Below, piece by piece: positions 36,161 to 45,766 of a stretch of 64,000 bases of DNA. Position 1 is the stretch's first letter, and each line of letters starts with the position of its first letter. A model generated the notes under the pieces. The model worked only from the letters and a program-made list of their open reading frames with translations, was not told the DNA's origin and did not search any database. The translations under genes were made by a program, and so were the position numbers. Source of the DNA: Pedobacter sp. W3I1 (GTDB taxonomy: Bacteria; Bacteroidota; Bacteroidia; Sphingobacteriales; Sphingobacteriaceae); the NCBI RefSeq assembly GCF_030816015.1, contig NZ_JAUSXN010000001.1, positions 1-64,000 on the forward strand, written 5' to 3'.

Positions 36161-36934
36161 TTAACCCGCAGGGTGTTGCGCAAAAATGCGACTTAGCTGA
36201 AAATATAATTCCGGATGTTTATCCCTTAACTGTTCAGGTTTTTCAAAGAAATATTCAGAAACCACGGCAAAAAATTCGGCCTGATTGGTGATGGCATAAG
36301 GATTAATATCTGATTTATTGTCTTCAATTTTTTCCATTTCTTCATGCATCATCTTAATCCAGGGCAAAGTATATTCATGAGCAATTAAATTCTCCGGTAC
36401 ACCATCTGTTGCCCCATCAGATTTATCCAAAAGGTGTACAAATTCGTGTATAGCTGTATTTTCTTTGCCTGCACTTTTAGAGAAACCATGACGCAGTGCC
36501 GAACGCGATAAAATCATCTGTCCGTTCATATAACCTGTACCCACCATGCCCATAATATTTCTTTCGCCACCTTCAAACTGAAAATCTTTGTTGAAAGTAT
36601 CAGGATACAATAAAACGCTGGTTAAGTTTTTGTATTGCCAATCGTCGAAACCAAAAATCGGAATCACAGCGCTCGAAGCAATCAGCAATTCATCTAAAGT
36701 GGTCATCTCCAAACCTACCGCTTCAATTTTAACCGTACTGAAAAATGCAGCCACTTTTTGCTCAAACTTAAGTTTATCAGTCGAATCGAGATTATGGTAA
36801 TACCCTACATAATCATCCAGTATCTTTTTGTCCATATCCGTTAAAGGATCAATAGCAACCTTCTTTTTTTTAAGGATGAGATAAAGGGCAATTAAAAAAA
36901 TAGGAATTAGGTAAACAAATGGCAGCGAGTTCAT
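36161..36934 (-). CDS. M90 family zinc metallopeptidase (MtfA-like)
   Basis: A 257-residue protein with an N-terminal helix (FVYLIPIFLIALYLIL) and an M90 peptidase domain. The zinc motif is HEFVH (HExxH) in NTAIHEFVHLLDKSDG, followed by the third-ligand region EFFAVVSEYFFEKPEQL. E. coli MtfA, the best-known relative, regulates sugar uptake by inactivating Mlc; here only the fold is inferred. Confidence 0.9.
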   Translation of the reverse strand: MNSLPFVYLIPIFLIALYLILKKKKVAIDPLTDMDKKILDDYVGYYHNLDSTDKLKFEQKVAAFFSTVKIEAVGLEMTTLDELLIASSAVIPIFGFDDWQYKNLTSVLLYPDTFNKDFQFEGGERNIMGMVGTGYMNGQMILSRSALRHGFSKSAGKENTAIHEFVHLLDKSDGATDGVPENLIAHEYTLPWIKMMHEEMEKIEDNKSDINPYAITNQAEFFAVVSEYFFEKPEQLRDKHPELYFQLSRIFAQHPAG

Positions 36935-36938
36935 AGAA

Positions 36939-37005
36939 AAGATTACACAGATTTAAAGGATTACACAGATTAAAGGGATTTGGGATGATTACACCGGTTT
37001 AAAAG
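36939..37005. repeat. GATTACACAGATTTAAAG direct repeats
   Basis: GATTACACAGATTTAAAG at 36941 and again from 36959 (period 18), then a diverged copy GATTACACCGGTTTAAAAG near 36986. Confidence 0.6.
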
Positions 37006-37012
37006 ATGACGG

Positions 37013-38038
37013 CTAGCTTTCGATAATTTCTAATTGAGTTAATACATGCTCGCGTGTAACCGGATAAGGTTTGTTGTTGGCTATCGCCTGATAAATGGCT
37101 TCGAAAAGCGGTAAATAACTTCCTACTTCTGATGGGATTTTCTCCTCGGTCTTATTGCCTTCAGCATCAATGGTGGTTAATAAACCATCTTTACTTTCCG
37201 ATTCAATGCCGTAAGCCGGATCGGTTAATTTCATACCGGCCAGTAATTGTTCTTCCTGGATATCGGTTCTTTGTTTAATAAAGCTGCCATTTACACCATG
37301 TAAAACAAACCCTGGCTGTGGATTTACCACCAACATGCTTGAGGTTACAAAAATATTTACGCTATCGGGATAGCTCAATTGGATCGAGAAATAATCGTCG
37401 ACCAAAGTACCTACCCTATTTTTACCTAAAATTTTATGGAAACTTAATGGTTTGCCAAATAAACAGATTACCTGGTCTAACAGGTGTGGGCCTAAATCGT
37501 ATAAAAGTCCGCTGGCCTCAACCGGGTTTTCTTTAAATGCCTTCGGCCCAATTACGTTGCGGTAGCGATCATAACGCAAATGAACTTCAACAAGCTTACC
37601 CAATTTACCGCTTTCAATCACCTTTTTGACTGAGGTAAAATCACTGTCCCAACGGCGGTTCTGGTAGAAAAAGATTTGCTTCCCTACACTATCGGCAAGT
37701 TCAAAAAGTTCTTTTGCCTGTGCAACTGTTGCCGTAAATGGTTTTTCAACCAGAATATGTTTATACCTGGTTAATGCTGCTTTCGAATGTTCGTAATGCA
37801 GGTTGTTGGGGGTATTTATGACCACCAATTCTATTTCCTCATCATTCAGGAGTTCATCAACACTATTGTAACTTGTAATATTTGGGTAATCATTCACTGC
37901 GTTTTTATGGCTGCGTTCTACTATAGCCTTTAAATTGAATCCACTATGTGCCTGTAAAAAAGGAGCGTGAAAAACCTTCCCCGACATGCCATAAGCTAAT
38001 AAACCCGCATTAATTGTTTTATTGATATTCGTATCCAT
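37013..38038 (-). CDS. Gfo/Idh/MocA family oxidoreductase
   Basis: A 341-residue NAD(P)-dependent dehydrogenase. The dinucleotide-binding start is INAGLLAYGMSGKVFHAPFL, with the family EKP motif in HILVEKPFTATVAQA. The catalytic-domain motif GLLYDLGPHLLDQVICLFG (Asp and His) is present, typical of this superfamily. The substrate, probably a sugar or inositol, is unknown. Divergent from the 38144 gene. Confidence 0.92.
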   Translation of the reverse strand: MDTNINKTINAGLLAYGMSGKVFHAPFLQAHSGFNLKAIVERSHKNAVNDYPNITSYNSVDELLNDEEIELVVINTPNNLHYEHSKAALTRYKHILVEKPFTATVAQAKELFELADSVGKQIFFYQNRRWDSDFTSVKKVIESGKLGKLVEVHLRYDRYRNVIGPKAFKENPVEASGLLYDLGPHLLDQVICLFGKPLSFHKILGKNRVGTLVDDYFSIQLSYPDSVNIFVTSSMLVVNPQPGFVLHGVNGSFIKQRTDIQEEQLLAGMKLTDPAYGIESESKDGLLTTIDAEGNKTEEKIPSEVGSYLPLFEAIYQAIANNKPYPVTREHVLTQLEIIES

Positions 38039-38129
38039 AGGTTATAAATGTAGCTAAAAATACAATTACGATTCAAGCTTTAATGTTAAAACCGCAAAGC
38101 TTTTACTTAGGCCTTACACCTTTTTACCT

Positions 38130-38137
38130 TATCTTTG
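38130..38137 (+). promoter_or_regulatory. -7 promoter element immediately ahead of the 38144 gene
   Basis: TATCTTTG is an exact TAnnTTTG match. The ATG at 38144 begins only 6 nt later, so the transcript start would fall at or next to the start codon. Confidence 0.6.
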
Positions 38138-38143
38138 CAAGAT

Positions 38144-38488
38144 ATGAAGCCGTCGGAGATTAATGCCAAGTGGAAAGTTTTACAGGAAAAGATTTCAAAG
38201 GAATTTGATTCAGATTTCCCTGATTTAAAAGTAATGCTTTTTTTAATCGGTGTTCAGGAGCTGGGTAAAGGGCCAAAGAAATACAGCAAACGTCAAAAAG
38301 AAGAGTTGATGCACATTGCTACCTGTCGTTTATTAAGCGAAATGGGATTCTATGAGTTAGAGGGCTTAGATCAGGATGGCTGGCCGCACTGGAAATTAAT
38401 CAAAGCCATTCCACCTTATACCATGCTTGAGCAGGAAATGCTGATGAGATCGCTTGTGGTGAGCTATTTTGAAGATATTTATTCGTAA
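38144..38488 (+). CDS. Conserved hypothetical protein, 114 residues
   Basis: A soluble helical protein starting MKPSEINAKWKVLQEKI. Notable segments are KVMLFLIGVQELGKGPKKYSKRQKEELMHIATCRLL and GLDQDGWPHWKLIKAIPPY. I recognise no domain. The TTG at 38135 lies inside the promoter box, so the ATG at 38144 is the start. The likely transcript has almost no leader. Function not inferable. Confidence 0.75.
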   Translation: MKPSEINAKWKVLQEKISKEFDSDFPDLKVMLFLIGVQELGKGPKKYSKRQKEELMHIATCRLLSEMGFYELEGLDQDGWPHWKLIKAIPPYTMLEQEMLMRSLVVSYFEDIYS

Positions 38489-38500
38489 ATTCTATCGTGC

Positions 38501-38522
38501 TGTCAGATGTTACCATCTGACA
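38501..38522. repeat. GTCAGATG hairpin
   Basis: TGTCAGATG (38501-38509), loop TTAC, CATCTGACA: perfect 9-bp stem. Related hairpins at 38906-38929, 38944-38963, 52743-52766 and 52776-52791. Confidence 0.8.
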
Positions 38523-38539
38523 GATTTCATAACATGTAA

Positions 38540-38904
38540 GATTCTTTCTTTTTGGAAAGCAAGGCCATTTACATCTATTTAAGTTAGTCGGGCTTTTCGC
38601 TATATCTTCCAATCCGATGAAGAACCGGGATTGGAAGGATGCCGCTTCAATCCCGTTTAGGTAATTCTGCCGGTGCAGCTATTTGGAGTTGCAGGGTACT
38701 ACAGCACCAAACCCAAGTTAATTAAACCTGATAGAAACGGAAAGCCCGTAACGCAGTGAAGGCTTGAAGTGGATAGCAGGACTATCTTAACCGATATCCA
38801 CAGGAACCTGCTTTTCAAAAACAACAAAATAATTTTATTATTCTTGACTAATCTTTTTTACTGTTTGGTGAGCCACTAAACATGGAATGCATAAAAACTC
38901 ATAT
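38540..38904 (-). repeat. Dispersed intergenic repeat, minus-oriented copy
   Basis: Reverse-complementing this stretch gives the same ordered blocks as the repeats at 52.4-53.0 kb: CATGTTTAGTGGCTCACCAAACAG, then TTTTTGAAAAGCAGGTTCCTGTG, then CTTTCCGTTTCTATCAGGTTTAATTAACTTGG. Nothing else is seen between 38523 and 38965 except further GTCAGATG hairpins. Confidence 0.7.
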
Positions 38905-38905
38905 A

Positions 38906-38963
38906 GTGTCAGATGGTAACATCCGACACCACAACTATCCTCCGTTAGATGGCAACATCAGAC
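38906..38963. repeat. Two further GTCAGATG-type hairpins
   Basis: GTGTCAGATG GTAA CATCCGACAC at 38906-38929 and GTTAGATG GCAA CATCAGAC at 38944-38963, both degenerate forms of the palindrome at 38501. Confidence 0.7.
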
Positions 38964-38968
38964 AGCAC

Positions 38969-38998
38969 AAAAAAACCCCGGGGTTGTACACCGGGGCT
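38969..38998 (-). terminator. Terminator of the OmpA-family gene
   Basis: On the minus strand, CCCCGG, 9-nt loop, CCGGGG, then a run of seven T (38969-38975). It stands 40 nt after the stop codon. Confidence 0.85.
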
Positions 38999-39038
38999 GC
39001 GTTTATAATGACCTCATAGGTAGAGGGGATTTGCGATA

Positions 39039-39716
39039 TTATCCTTGTTTCTGTGCAGTCGCTTTTAATGCATCGTTTGCAACGATTACAATCTCTACGC
39101 GACGGTTAGCTGCACGGCCGGCATCAGTTTCGTTATCTGCAATTGGTTCAGCAAAACCTTTACCAATAGTAACTAACCTTGATGATGGAACACCTTGAGA
39201 AACGGCATAAGCTTTAACGGCTGCTGCTCTTCTTTCTGAAAGGCCCATGTTATATTGTTCGGTACCGCGACTATCGGTATGGCCGATAATTTTGATGTCA
39301 GTATCAGGATATTGATTTAACGAAGAAGCTAAACTCTGGATATTTGTTTTAGCCGCTTCTTTCAAAGCCGTTTTATCGAAATCGAATAAAATACCACTGT
39401 CGAACTTTACAATAATCCCTTCACCTTCACGAATAACTTCTGCGTTAGGAATAGCTTTCTGAATTTCAGCTGCCTGTCTGTCCATTCTACGGCCGATAAA
39501 AGCTCCCGCTGTACCGCCAATAGCACCCCCAATTAAAGCACCTACTGCTGTATTACCGGCTTTTTTACCGATCAATGCACCAATAACACCACCAGCTGCA
39601 GCACCAATACCCGCTCCTTTTTGTGTTTTAGTTAAACTATCACAACTTTGGAATGCCATCGAACCTACCGCTAACCCTATACTTAATGTCGCTATTCTTA
39701 CTTTTGAAATACTCAT
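39039..39716 (-). CDS. OmpA-family protein with glycine-zipper domain
   Basis: A 225-residue envelope protein. An N-terminal signal ends at a Cys (GSMAFQSCDSLTK), so it is probably a lipoprotein. Residues about 32-80 are a glycine zipper (GAAAGGVIGALIGKKAGNTAVGALIGGAIGG-like spacing), and the C-terminal half is an OmpA domain with IIGHTDSRGTEQYNMGLSERRAAAVKAY, whose Asp and Arg bind peptidoglycan diaminopimelate. It likely links the outer membrane to the wall. Monocistronic. Confidence 0.92.
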   Translation of the reverse strand: MSISKVRIATLSIGLAVGSMAFQSCDSLTKTQKGAGIGAAAGGVIGALIGKKAGNTAVGALIGGAIGGTAGAFIGRRMDRQAAEIQKAIPNAEVIREGEGIIVKFDSGILFDFDKTALKEAAKTNIQSLASSLNQYPDTDIKIIGHTDSRGTEQYNMGLSERRAAAVKAYAVSQGVPSSRLVTIGKGFAEPIADNETDAGRAANRRVEIVIVANDALKATAQKQG

Positions 39717-39832
39717 AATAATCTAGATTTATAATTCTACACGTAACATTCAAACACAATGCCAAAAAGTAACCGGATTGTATTTTCTGTCTATTTTGCC
39801 CGAATTTTACCACAAACGCGAATGATACACAT

Positions 39833-39863
39833 AAAAAAAGAGTCCCGATAAATGGAGACTCCT
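39833..39863 (-). terminator. Terminator of the ABC/DUF5687 operon
   Basis: On the minus strand GAGTCTCC, loop ATTTATC, GGGACTC (with a G-U), then seven T. It is about 30 nt after the stop of the ATPase gene. Confidence 0.7.
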
Positions 39864-39891
39864 CTATAATGTATCATTCTTAGTACAAAAA

Positions 39892-40584
39892 CTAGGCAGA
39901 GAAATAACTTTCTAATTCCTTCAATGTATTTTCGTCTGTTTTAAAATCTTTAATTACCCTACCTTTTTCAACCAAAATAATCCGGTTACAAACGTCGGTA
40001 ACATGATTTAAATCGTGGCTGGAGATAAAGGTAGTCATGTTGCCTGTTTGCTCTTTCAGCAGTTTCTTTAACCGGATCTGTGTAGTTGGATCAAGGTTGG
40101 CAAAAGGCTCATCTAAAATTAAAATTTCTGGCTTCTGCATCAGGGCAGCCGCAATACCAACTTTATTCTGGTTTCCTTTACTAAAATCGCGAATGTATTT
40201 TCCACTGTTTAAAATTTCGCCATTAAAAAACTCACCGTATTGGTTCAGGTAAGCCGAAACATCGGCCACACTTAAATTGTGTAAACTGCCAATAAAAATA
40301 AAATACTCCTCAGGAGTTAGGTAATCGATCAGAAAACCTTCATCCAAAAACGATGCGGTATAGTTTTTCCAGTTATCGTTATGCATTACGTTTTCGCCCT
40401 TCGATAAAACCTCACCATTGGTCGGACGGATTAAATCTAACAGCATTCGGAAGAAAGTGGTTTTACCAGCGCCGTTATTTCCTACCAACCCAACGGTTTC
40501 ACCAGCGGCAATCTGCAAATCTTCGATGTTTACAACGGTTTTATCGCCATAATTTTTTTGTAAATTCTTAACTTCTAAAATCAT
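39892..40584 (-). CDS. ABC transporter ATP-binding protein
   Basis: A 230-residue ATPase. Walker A GNNGAGKT, signature FSKGNQNKV (a variant of LSGGQ), Walker B ILILDEPFANLD, H-loop FISSHDLNHV. The altered signature is seen in several exporter ATPases. It follows the DUF5687 gene by 2 nt and probably energises it. Confidence 0.93.
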   Translation of the reverse strand: MILEVKNLQKNYGDKTVVNIEDLQIAAGETVGLVGNNGAGKTTFFRMLLDLIRPTNGEVLSKGENVMHNDNWKNYTASFLDEGFLIDYLTPEEYFIFIGSLHNLSVADVSAYLNQYGEFFNGEILNSGKYIRDFSKGNQNKVGIAAALMQKPEILILDEPFANLDPTTQIRLKKLLKEQTGNMTTFISSHDLNHVTDVCNRIILVEKGRVIKDFKTDENTLKELESYFSA

Positions 40585-40586
40585 AA

Positions 40587-42059
40587 TTATTCTCTAAAGC
40601 CTTCGGCTATTTTATATCGTTGTTTTTCAAGTCGTTTTGCAATGTAGTTTACCCAAAAGCCCCGCAGTAATAGCATAGCCAAACCGAATATCCCAACTAC
40701 GGCCAGGCCCCAAAAAGGTTTATTTAATATGCCAAACGGCACATACATTAAAATGGGTGTAAGCGCGTAAGGGAACATTAAAAGCCATTGGGTAGCCCCG
40801 GTTCCCTGATAGTTAAAGCTTGCAGCTTTGGTAATATCCAGGCGTTTATAGTTTAAAGTGGCAAGGTAAAGTACTACCACTGTTCCAAAACCAATGTTAT
40901 AAAAATAAGCTGCCAAGTGGAGGAGCAACAATTTTGGGCTCTTAAACCCATAAAAACTGGCCAAAACGGTAATAATGGTACAGCCAATGGTAAAAAGTAA
41001 AAACTTAGCCTTGATGTAATCTTTAAAGTTGATTTTATTAGCCAATATGCCATCGAAATGGGCACTTTGCCAGGCAAACATGAACTGACCGTAAATAATG
41101 ATGGAAATACCCGTCATAAAAATGGCACCAAACATCATCTGGCCAAATGCATCTTTATTGATGGCTTCTTGTTTGTAAAAAAGAAATCCATAAAACAGAA
41201 AAAAGAACCCCATAATAACCGCGGAGCGGGGACGCTTGTGACGGAGAATTAATTTTAACTCTAAAGCGGCCAGCTCGCCAACCTTGCCAAAGCGGTTAAG
41301 GAAAGCATAATCGGTACTGCCCTTTTTCTCTTGCTTACTACTTAACTCTTCCACGTAAAGGTTTTTACGCAGGAAAGTGGAGTTGAAATAAAATATAGCT
41401 ATCGCAGCCAGGGTAAATACAAAGGCATAATAAGGGTGCGCAGCAATGGCACGGAACACAAAATCGGAACCGGCCATAATTGAAATTACCTTATAATATT
41501 CTAATGCGGCAAATGCTGCAATTATAACTAGTCCGAAAAAGGTATATAGCGTATTCGTAATTGATTTCCGCTTGATGTACAGCACGAGATAGTTGTTAAA
41601 AACCATAATTGAAAATATCGAAACGATATACATGATGGTAGTAACAGCACCTAGCGCAGGCGCAATTTTAATAAAGCAGAAAGGCAGAAAAATAAAAAAC
41701 GGCCAAAGGTTAAATGCCGAAAAAAGCGCTTTAACATTTAAAAACCTGATGATTTTGCTTCTCGAAATCCTTAAATGCAGGTAGGGAATAATACTTAAGG
41801 TTGGTAGCTCCTGAAACTGCAGGCGCATGATAAAATCGAATGCGAAATAATAGAGGATGATACCGTTGAAACTTTTAATTACATCTTGATTTGGGAAAAA
41901 GTAGGTCAATAAATGCGACATACCTAAGCCAGCCCCAAGTGCCAATGTGAAAAAATATAGCATAAAAAAGCCCAAAACAATCTGGCCAGCGATACTGCTG
42001 CCACGGTTACGCGAACGCCAAAAAGATTTTCTTTGATGACTTAAAAAAGTACTCAGCAT
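40587..42059 (-). CDS. DUF5687 family membrane protein, ABC permease partner
   Basis: A 490-residue membrane protein with ten or more hydrophobic segments, starting MLSTFLSHQRKSFWRSRNRGSSIAGQ, the DUF5687 signature. Segments such as IVLGFFMLYFFTLALGAGLG and LKLILRHKRPRSAVIMGFFFLF match the family. It is the membrane half of an ABC system with the 39892 ATPase; the exported substrate is unknown. Confidence 0.85.
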   Translation of the reverse strand: MLSTFLSHQRKSFWRSRNRGSSIAGQIVLGFFMLYFFTLALGAGLGMSHLLTYFFPNQDVIKSFNGIILYYFAFDFIMRLQFQELPTLSIIPYLHLRISRSKIIRFLNVKALFSAFNLWPFFIFLPFCFIKIAPALGAVTTIMYIVSIFSIMVFNNYLVLYIKRKSITNTLYTFFGLVIIAAFAALEYYKVISIMAGSDFVFRAIAAHPYYAFVFTLAAIAIFYFNSTFLRKNLYVEELSSKQEKKGSTDYAFLNRFGKVGELAALELKLILRHKRPRSAVIMGFFFLFYGFLFYKQEAINKDAFGQMMFGAIFMTGISIIIYGQFMFAWQSAHFDGILANKINFKDYIKAKFLLFTIGCTIITVLASFYGFKSPKLLLLHLAAYFYNIGFGTVVVLYLATLNYKRLDITKAASFNYQGTGATQWLLMFPYALTPILMYVPFGILNKPFWGLAVVGIFGLAMLLLRGFWVNYIAKRLEKQRYKIAEGFRE

Positions 42060-42128
42060 ATATAGTTTAGGTATTAGTTAATCATTAATGGTTTATCTAT
42101 TAGTATGCATTTAAGAGAAAATGTTACA

Positions 42129-43409
42129 CTAATATTTGTATTTGTCTTTCCAGTTCTGCCTAAGCTTTTCGCGCAATTTCTCTTCGGCAGGGTTTTTACC
42201 TGGGTCGTAAAGTTTAGTGCCGCTTAATTCTTCCGGAAAATATTCCTGCGGCGAAAAATTGCCTTCATATCCGTGCGAGTATTGGTAATCTTTTCCATAA
42301 CCGATATTTTTCATCAGTTTGGTAGGTGCATTGCGAATGTGCAGCGGTACAGGCAAGTTACCTGTTTGTTTAACCAAAGCCTGTGCCTTGTTAATGGCTT
42401 CGTAAGAGGCATTACTTTTAGGCGAGCTGGCCAGATAAGTTACACATTGCGACAAAATAATCCTCGCTTCCGGATAACCGATTACATTTACAGCAGTGAA
42501 ACAGTTATTGGCCAAAAGCAGGGCATTTGGATTGGCATTACCTATATCTTCTGAAGACAAAATCAGTAACCTACGGGCAATGAACAATGGATCTTCGCCC
42601 CCCTCTATCATCCGCGCCAGCCAATACACGGCTGCATTAGGGTCGCTGCCACGGATTGACTTAATAAAGGCCGAAATGATGTCGTAATGTTGTTCTCCTG
42701 CTTTATCATAAAGGGCAAGGTTTTGCTGTGCATGCGCCAATACATTTTCATTAGTGAGTACGATTTTATTCCCGCCGATACCATTAATGGCAATTTCGAG
42801 CACGTTTAACAATTTCCTTGCATCGCCACCAGATAAACGGATCAGTGCTTCATGCTCTTTTATAGAAATGTTCTTTTTTGAAAGAATTGTATCCTTTTTT
42901 ATGGCCGTTTGGAGTAAGCCAGCCAGTTCCGTTTCGGTTAAAGATTTTAAAATGTAAACCTGACAGCGGGAAAGTAAAGCGGAAATCACCTCGAAAGATG
43001 GATTTTCGGTGGTTGCACCAATTAAGGTAACCAGACCCCGCTCAACAGCTCCTAATAAACTATCCTGCTGCGATTTGCTAAAACGGTGAATCTCATCAAT
43101 AAATAAAATAGGAAGCCCCAAAAAACTATCTTTTAACTGGGCTGCCCGATCGATCACATCCCGAATATCTTTCACTCCGCTATTAATGGCGCTCAGATTA
43201 AAAAAAGGACGATCTAGTGCCTGCGAAATAATATAAGCCAACGTTGTTTTACCAACCCCTGGAGGTCCCCAAAAAATCATGGAGGGAAGCTGGCTGCTCT
43301 CGATCGCCTTGCGCAACACTGCACCTTCTCCAACTAAATGCTGTTGACCAACATATTCATCGAGATTTTGAGGGCGCATACGTTCGGCTAAAGGAGGCAG
43401 GTTTTGCAT
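42129..43409 (-). CDS. rarA: Replication-associated recombination protein A (AAA+ ATPase)
   Basis: A 426-residue AAA+ protein of the RarA/MgsA/WRNIP1 family that acts at stalled replication forks. Walker [11 protein letters not shown], Walker [13 protein letters not shown], sensor [12 protein letters not shown], and the C-terminal MgsA domain with [27 protein letters not shown] and [13 protein letters not shown]. The start [14 protein letters not shown] (43409) matches family N-termini; a longer frame to 43463 is not preferred. Confidence 0.96.
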   Translation of the reverse strand: MQNLPPLAERMRPQNLDEYVGQQHLVGEGAVLRKAIESSQLPSMIFWGPPGVGKTTLAYIISQALDRPFFNLSAINSGVKDIRDVIDRAAQLKDSFLGLPILFIDEIHRFSKSQQDSLLGAVERGLVTLIGATTENPSFEVISALLSRCQVYILKSLTETELAGLLQTAIKKDTILSKKNISIKEHEALIRLSGGDARKLLNVLEIAINGIGGNKIVLTNENVLAHAQQNLALYDKAGEQHYDIISAFIKSIRGSDPNAAVYWLARMIEGGEDPLFIARRLLILSSEDIGNANPNALLLANNCFTAVNVIGYPEARIILSQCVTYLASSPKSNASYEAINKAQALVKQTGNLPVPLHIRNAPTKLMKNIGYGKDYQYSHGYEGNFSPQEYFPEELSGTKLYDPGKNPAEEKLREKLRQNWKDKYKY

Positions 43410-43515
43410 AATGGTAAATATATAAAAATTGAGTATTTTGTTTGTCGATAATTTACTAACCAAATATCGAAAGCATAAATTCCAGGTTGTTAAAACAAAA
43501 GGACGAATGCTTTAG

Positions 43516-43911
<396 letters not shown>

Positions 43912-43962
43912 ACACCTAGCAAGGTTTTGCCACAGAGGCACTGATTAACACGGAGATTTTTC

Positions 43963-44277
43963 AGCGTCATTCCCACGCAGGTGGGAATCTTAATGCGCAT
44001 TGCAATATGGCACTGAGTAATTTAATGTCAAATTTTATAATCGTCATTCTTTACCTGCATTAAAATCCCCAATCGAGTTACCAATGACAGATTCTAAAAT
44101 TGGCGTCACTCGACCGAAGCAAATGCAGATCTCGATAATCCTCGTTACAAAAACGAGGACTACTTAAGTTGTTTAAAGAAAGGTCTTCGACAGGCTCAGA
44201 CTGACACCTCATAATCAACTTACAAAAAAGAGATCTTTGATTGCATTAAGATTCCCAATCAAGTTGGGAATGACGCT
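43963..44277. repeat. Block of palindromic repeat fragments
   Basis: The 390-nt space after the VOC gene holds GCGTCATTCCCACGCAGGTG/GGGAATC (43963-44005), a TCGACAGGCTCAGACTGACA fragment (about 44187-44206) and CCCAATCAAGTTGGGAATGACGC (44254-44276, with the unit beginning near 44226). No gene is visible. Confidence 0.7.
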
Positions 44278-44301
44278 CGTATAGTTTCAAGCTTCATGAA
44301 A

Positions 44302-45609
44302 TCAATCCTCAATCTTCGAGTGGTGTTTCGTATCTTTCATGGTGGTATATAAAATCAAAGAGATTAAAATACATCCGGTTACATACCAATAGAAATAATT
44401 TTCGTGCCCGATATTTTTAAACCATAGCGCAAAATATTCTGCGGTTCCACCAAAAATGGCAACAGTTAAAGCATAAGGTAAACCTACGCCCAAAGCCCTG
44501 ATTTCGGCGGGGAATAGCTCTGCCTTAACTACCGCATTAATGCTCGTATATCCGCTCACAATGATCAAGGCACCGATCATGAGCAAGAATATGATCGTGG
44601 TATTGGTTTCGCCAGCCAGGCCGGTTAAAATTGGATAGGTACATAAAGTGCCCAGCACACCAAAACCGATTAATAAAGGTTTACGACCAATTTTATCAGA
44701 TAACAAACCAAACAGCGGCTGCATTATGGCAAAAACCAACAGCGAAACGAATGATAATGTTGTAGAGGTTTCTTTACTGAGGTGTACTGTATTCACCAGA
44801 AATTTCTGCATATAAGTGCTAAACGTATAAAAGGCAATTGTTCCACCCAATGTTAATCCAACAACAGTAAAAACTTCTTTTGGATATTTTAATAATACCG
44901 AAATACCTCCTTTTTTCTCTGCCGAGTTTTTGCTTTTAAAAGCATTGGTTTCATCGATATGCCTGCGTAGATACAAAGCGATGAAAGAAAGTATGGCGCC
45001 GATAAAAAATGGAATCCGCCAGCCCCATTCATGCAGTTCGGCAGGTGTAAGCAACCAGTTCTGTAAGATTAATTGAATGCCCAAAGCTAGCAACTGTCCG
45101 CCGATTAAGGTTACATATTGAAAACTTGAATAAAATCCCCTATGTTTTTTGGTAGCCATTTCGCTGAGATAAGTAGCAGAAGTGCCATATTCGCCGCCGG
45201 TACTCAAGCCTTGAATCAATCTTGCAAAAATGAGCAATAAAGGAGCTGCAATTCCAATGTGTTTATAACCTGGGGTTAAACCAATAATTAATGACCCTAT
45301 AGCCATGATGAGCACAGAAAGTGTCATCGAACGTTTTCGCCCTAGTTTATCGGCAATGCTACCAAATAGCCAACCACCAATAGGCCGCATTAAAAACCCT
45401 ACAGCAAAAATACCTGCGGTATCTAATAACTGTGCAGTGGGATTACCGTTCGGAAAAAAAGCAGGAGAAAAATAAAGTGCAAAAGCAGAGTAGGTGTACC
45501 AATCGTACCACTCCACAAGATTACCAACTGAACCGCCGAATATAGATTTCAGCCTATATTCTACATCCTTAATTTCTTTCTGACGTAAAGTATCAACGCT
45601 TTTATCCAT
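44302..45609 (-). CDS. MFS transporter, metabolite:H+ symporter type
   Basis: A 435-residue 12-helix transporter. The first loop motif is GSIADKLGRKRSMTLSV and its repeat is GLLSDKIGRKPLLIGFG; GFLMRPIGGWLFG and GLSTGGEYGTSATYLSEMA are typical of the MHS subfamily (ProP, KgtP, ShiA relatives). It probably imports an organic acid or compatible solute with protons; the substrate cannot be assigned. Divergent from the methyltransferase gene. Confidence 0.92.
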   Translation of the reverse strand: MDKSVDTLRQKEIKDVEYRLKSIFGGSVGNLVEWYDWYTYSAFALYFSPAFFPNGNPTAQLLDTAGIFAVGFLMRPIGGWLFGSIADKLGRKRSMTLSVLIMAIGSLIIGLTPGYKHIGIAAPLLLIFARLIQGLSTGGEYGTSATYLSEMATKKHRGFYSSFQYVTLIGGQLLALGIQLILQNWLLTPAELHEWGWRIPFFIGAILSFIALYLRRHIDETNAFKSKNSAEKKGGISVLLKYPKEVFTVVGLTLGGTIAFYTFSTYMQKFLVNTVHLSKETSTTLSFVSLLVFAIMQPLFGLLSDKIGRKPLLIGFGVLGTLCTYPILTGLAGETNTTIIFLLMIGALIIVSGYTSINAVVKAELFPAEIRALGVGLPYALTVAIFGGTAEYFALWFKNIGHENYFYWYVTGCILISLILYTTMKDTKHHSKIED

Positions 45610-45766
45610 GTTGCTAAATTATTGATTTGAATGAATTATTAAATGAAACTTAATCCTAACACCCGTTGTTAATCAAAAATATAATAATTTTATAAAGAAA
45701 GAGCGGAGTTATTTTCACTTATTCCAATCCACTCCTTCCTTCATTCAACATTCAATCATTAATAAA

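Noticed and set aside
36939..37005. CRISPR-like array from the GATTACACAG repeats
   Set aside because: Only two to three copies with no spacers and no cas genes in the window.
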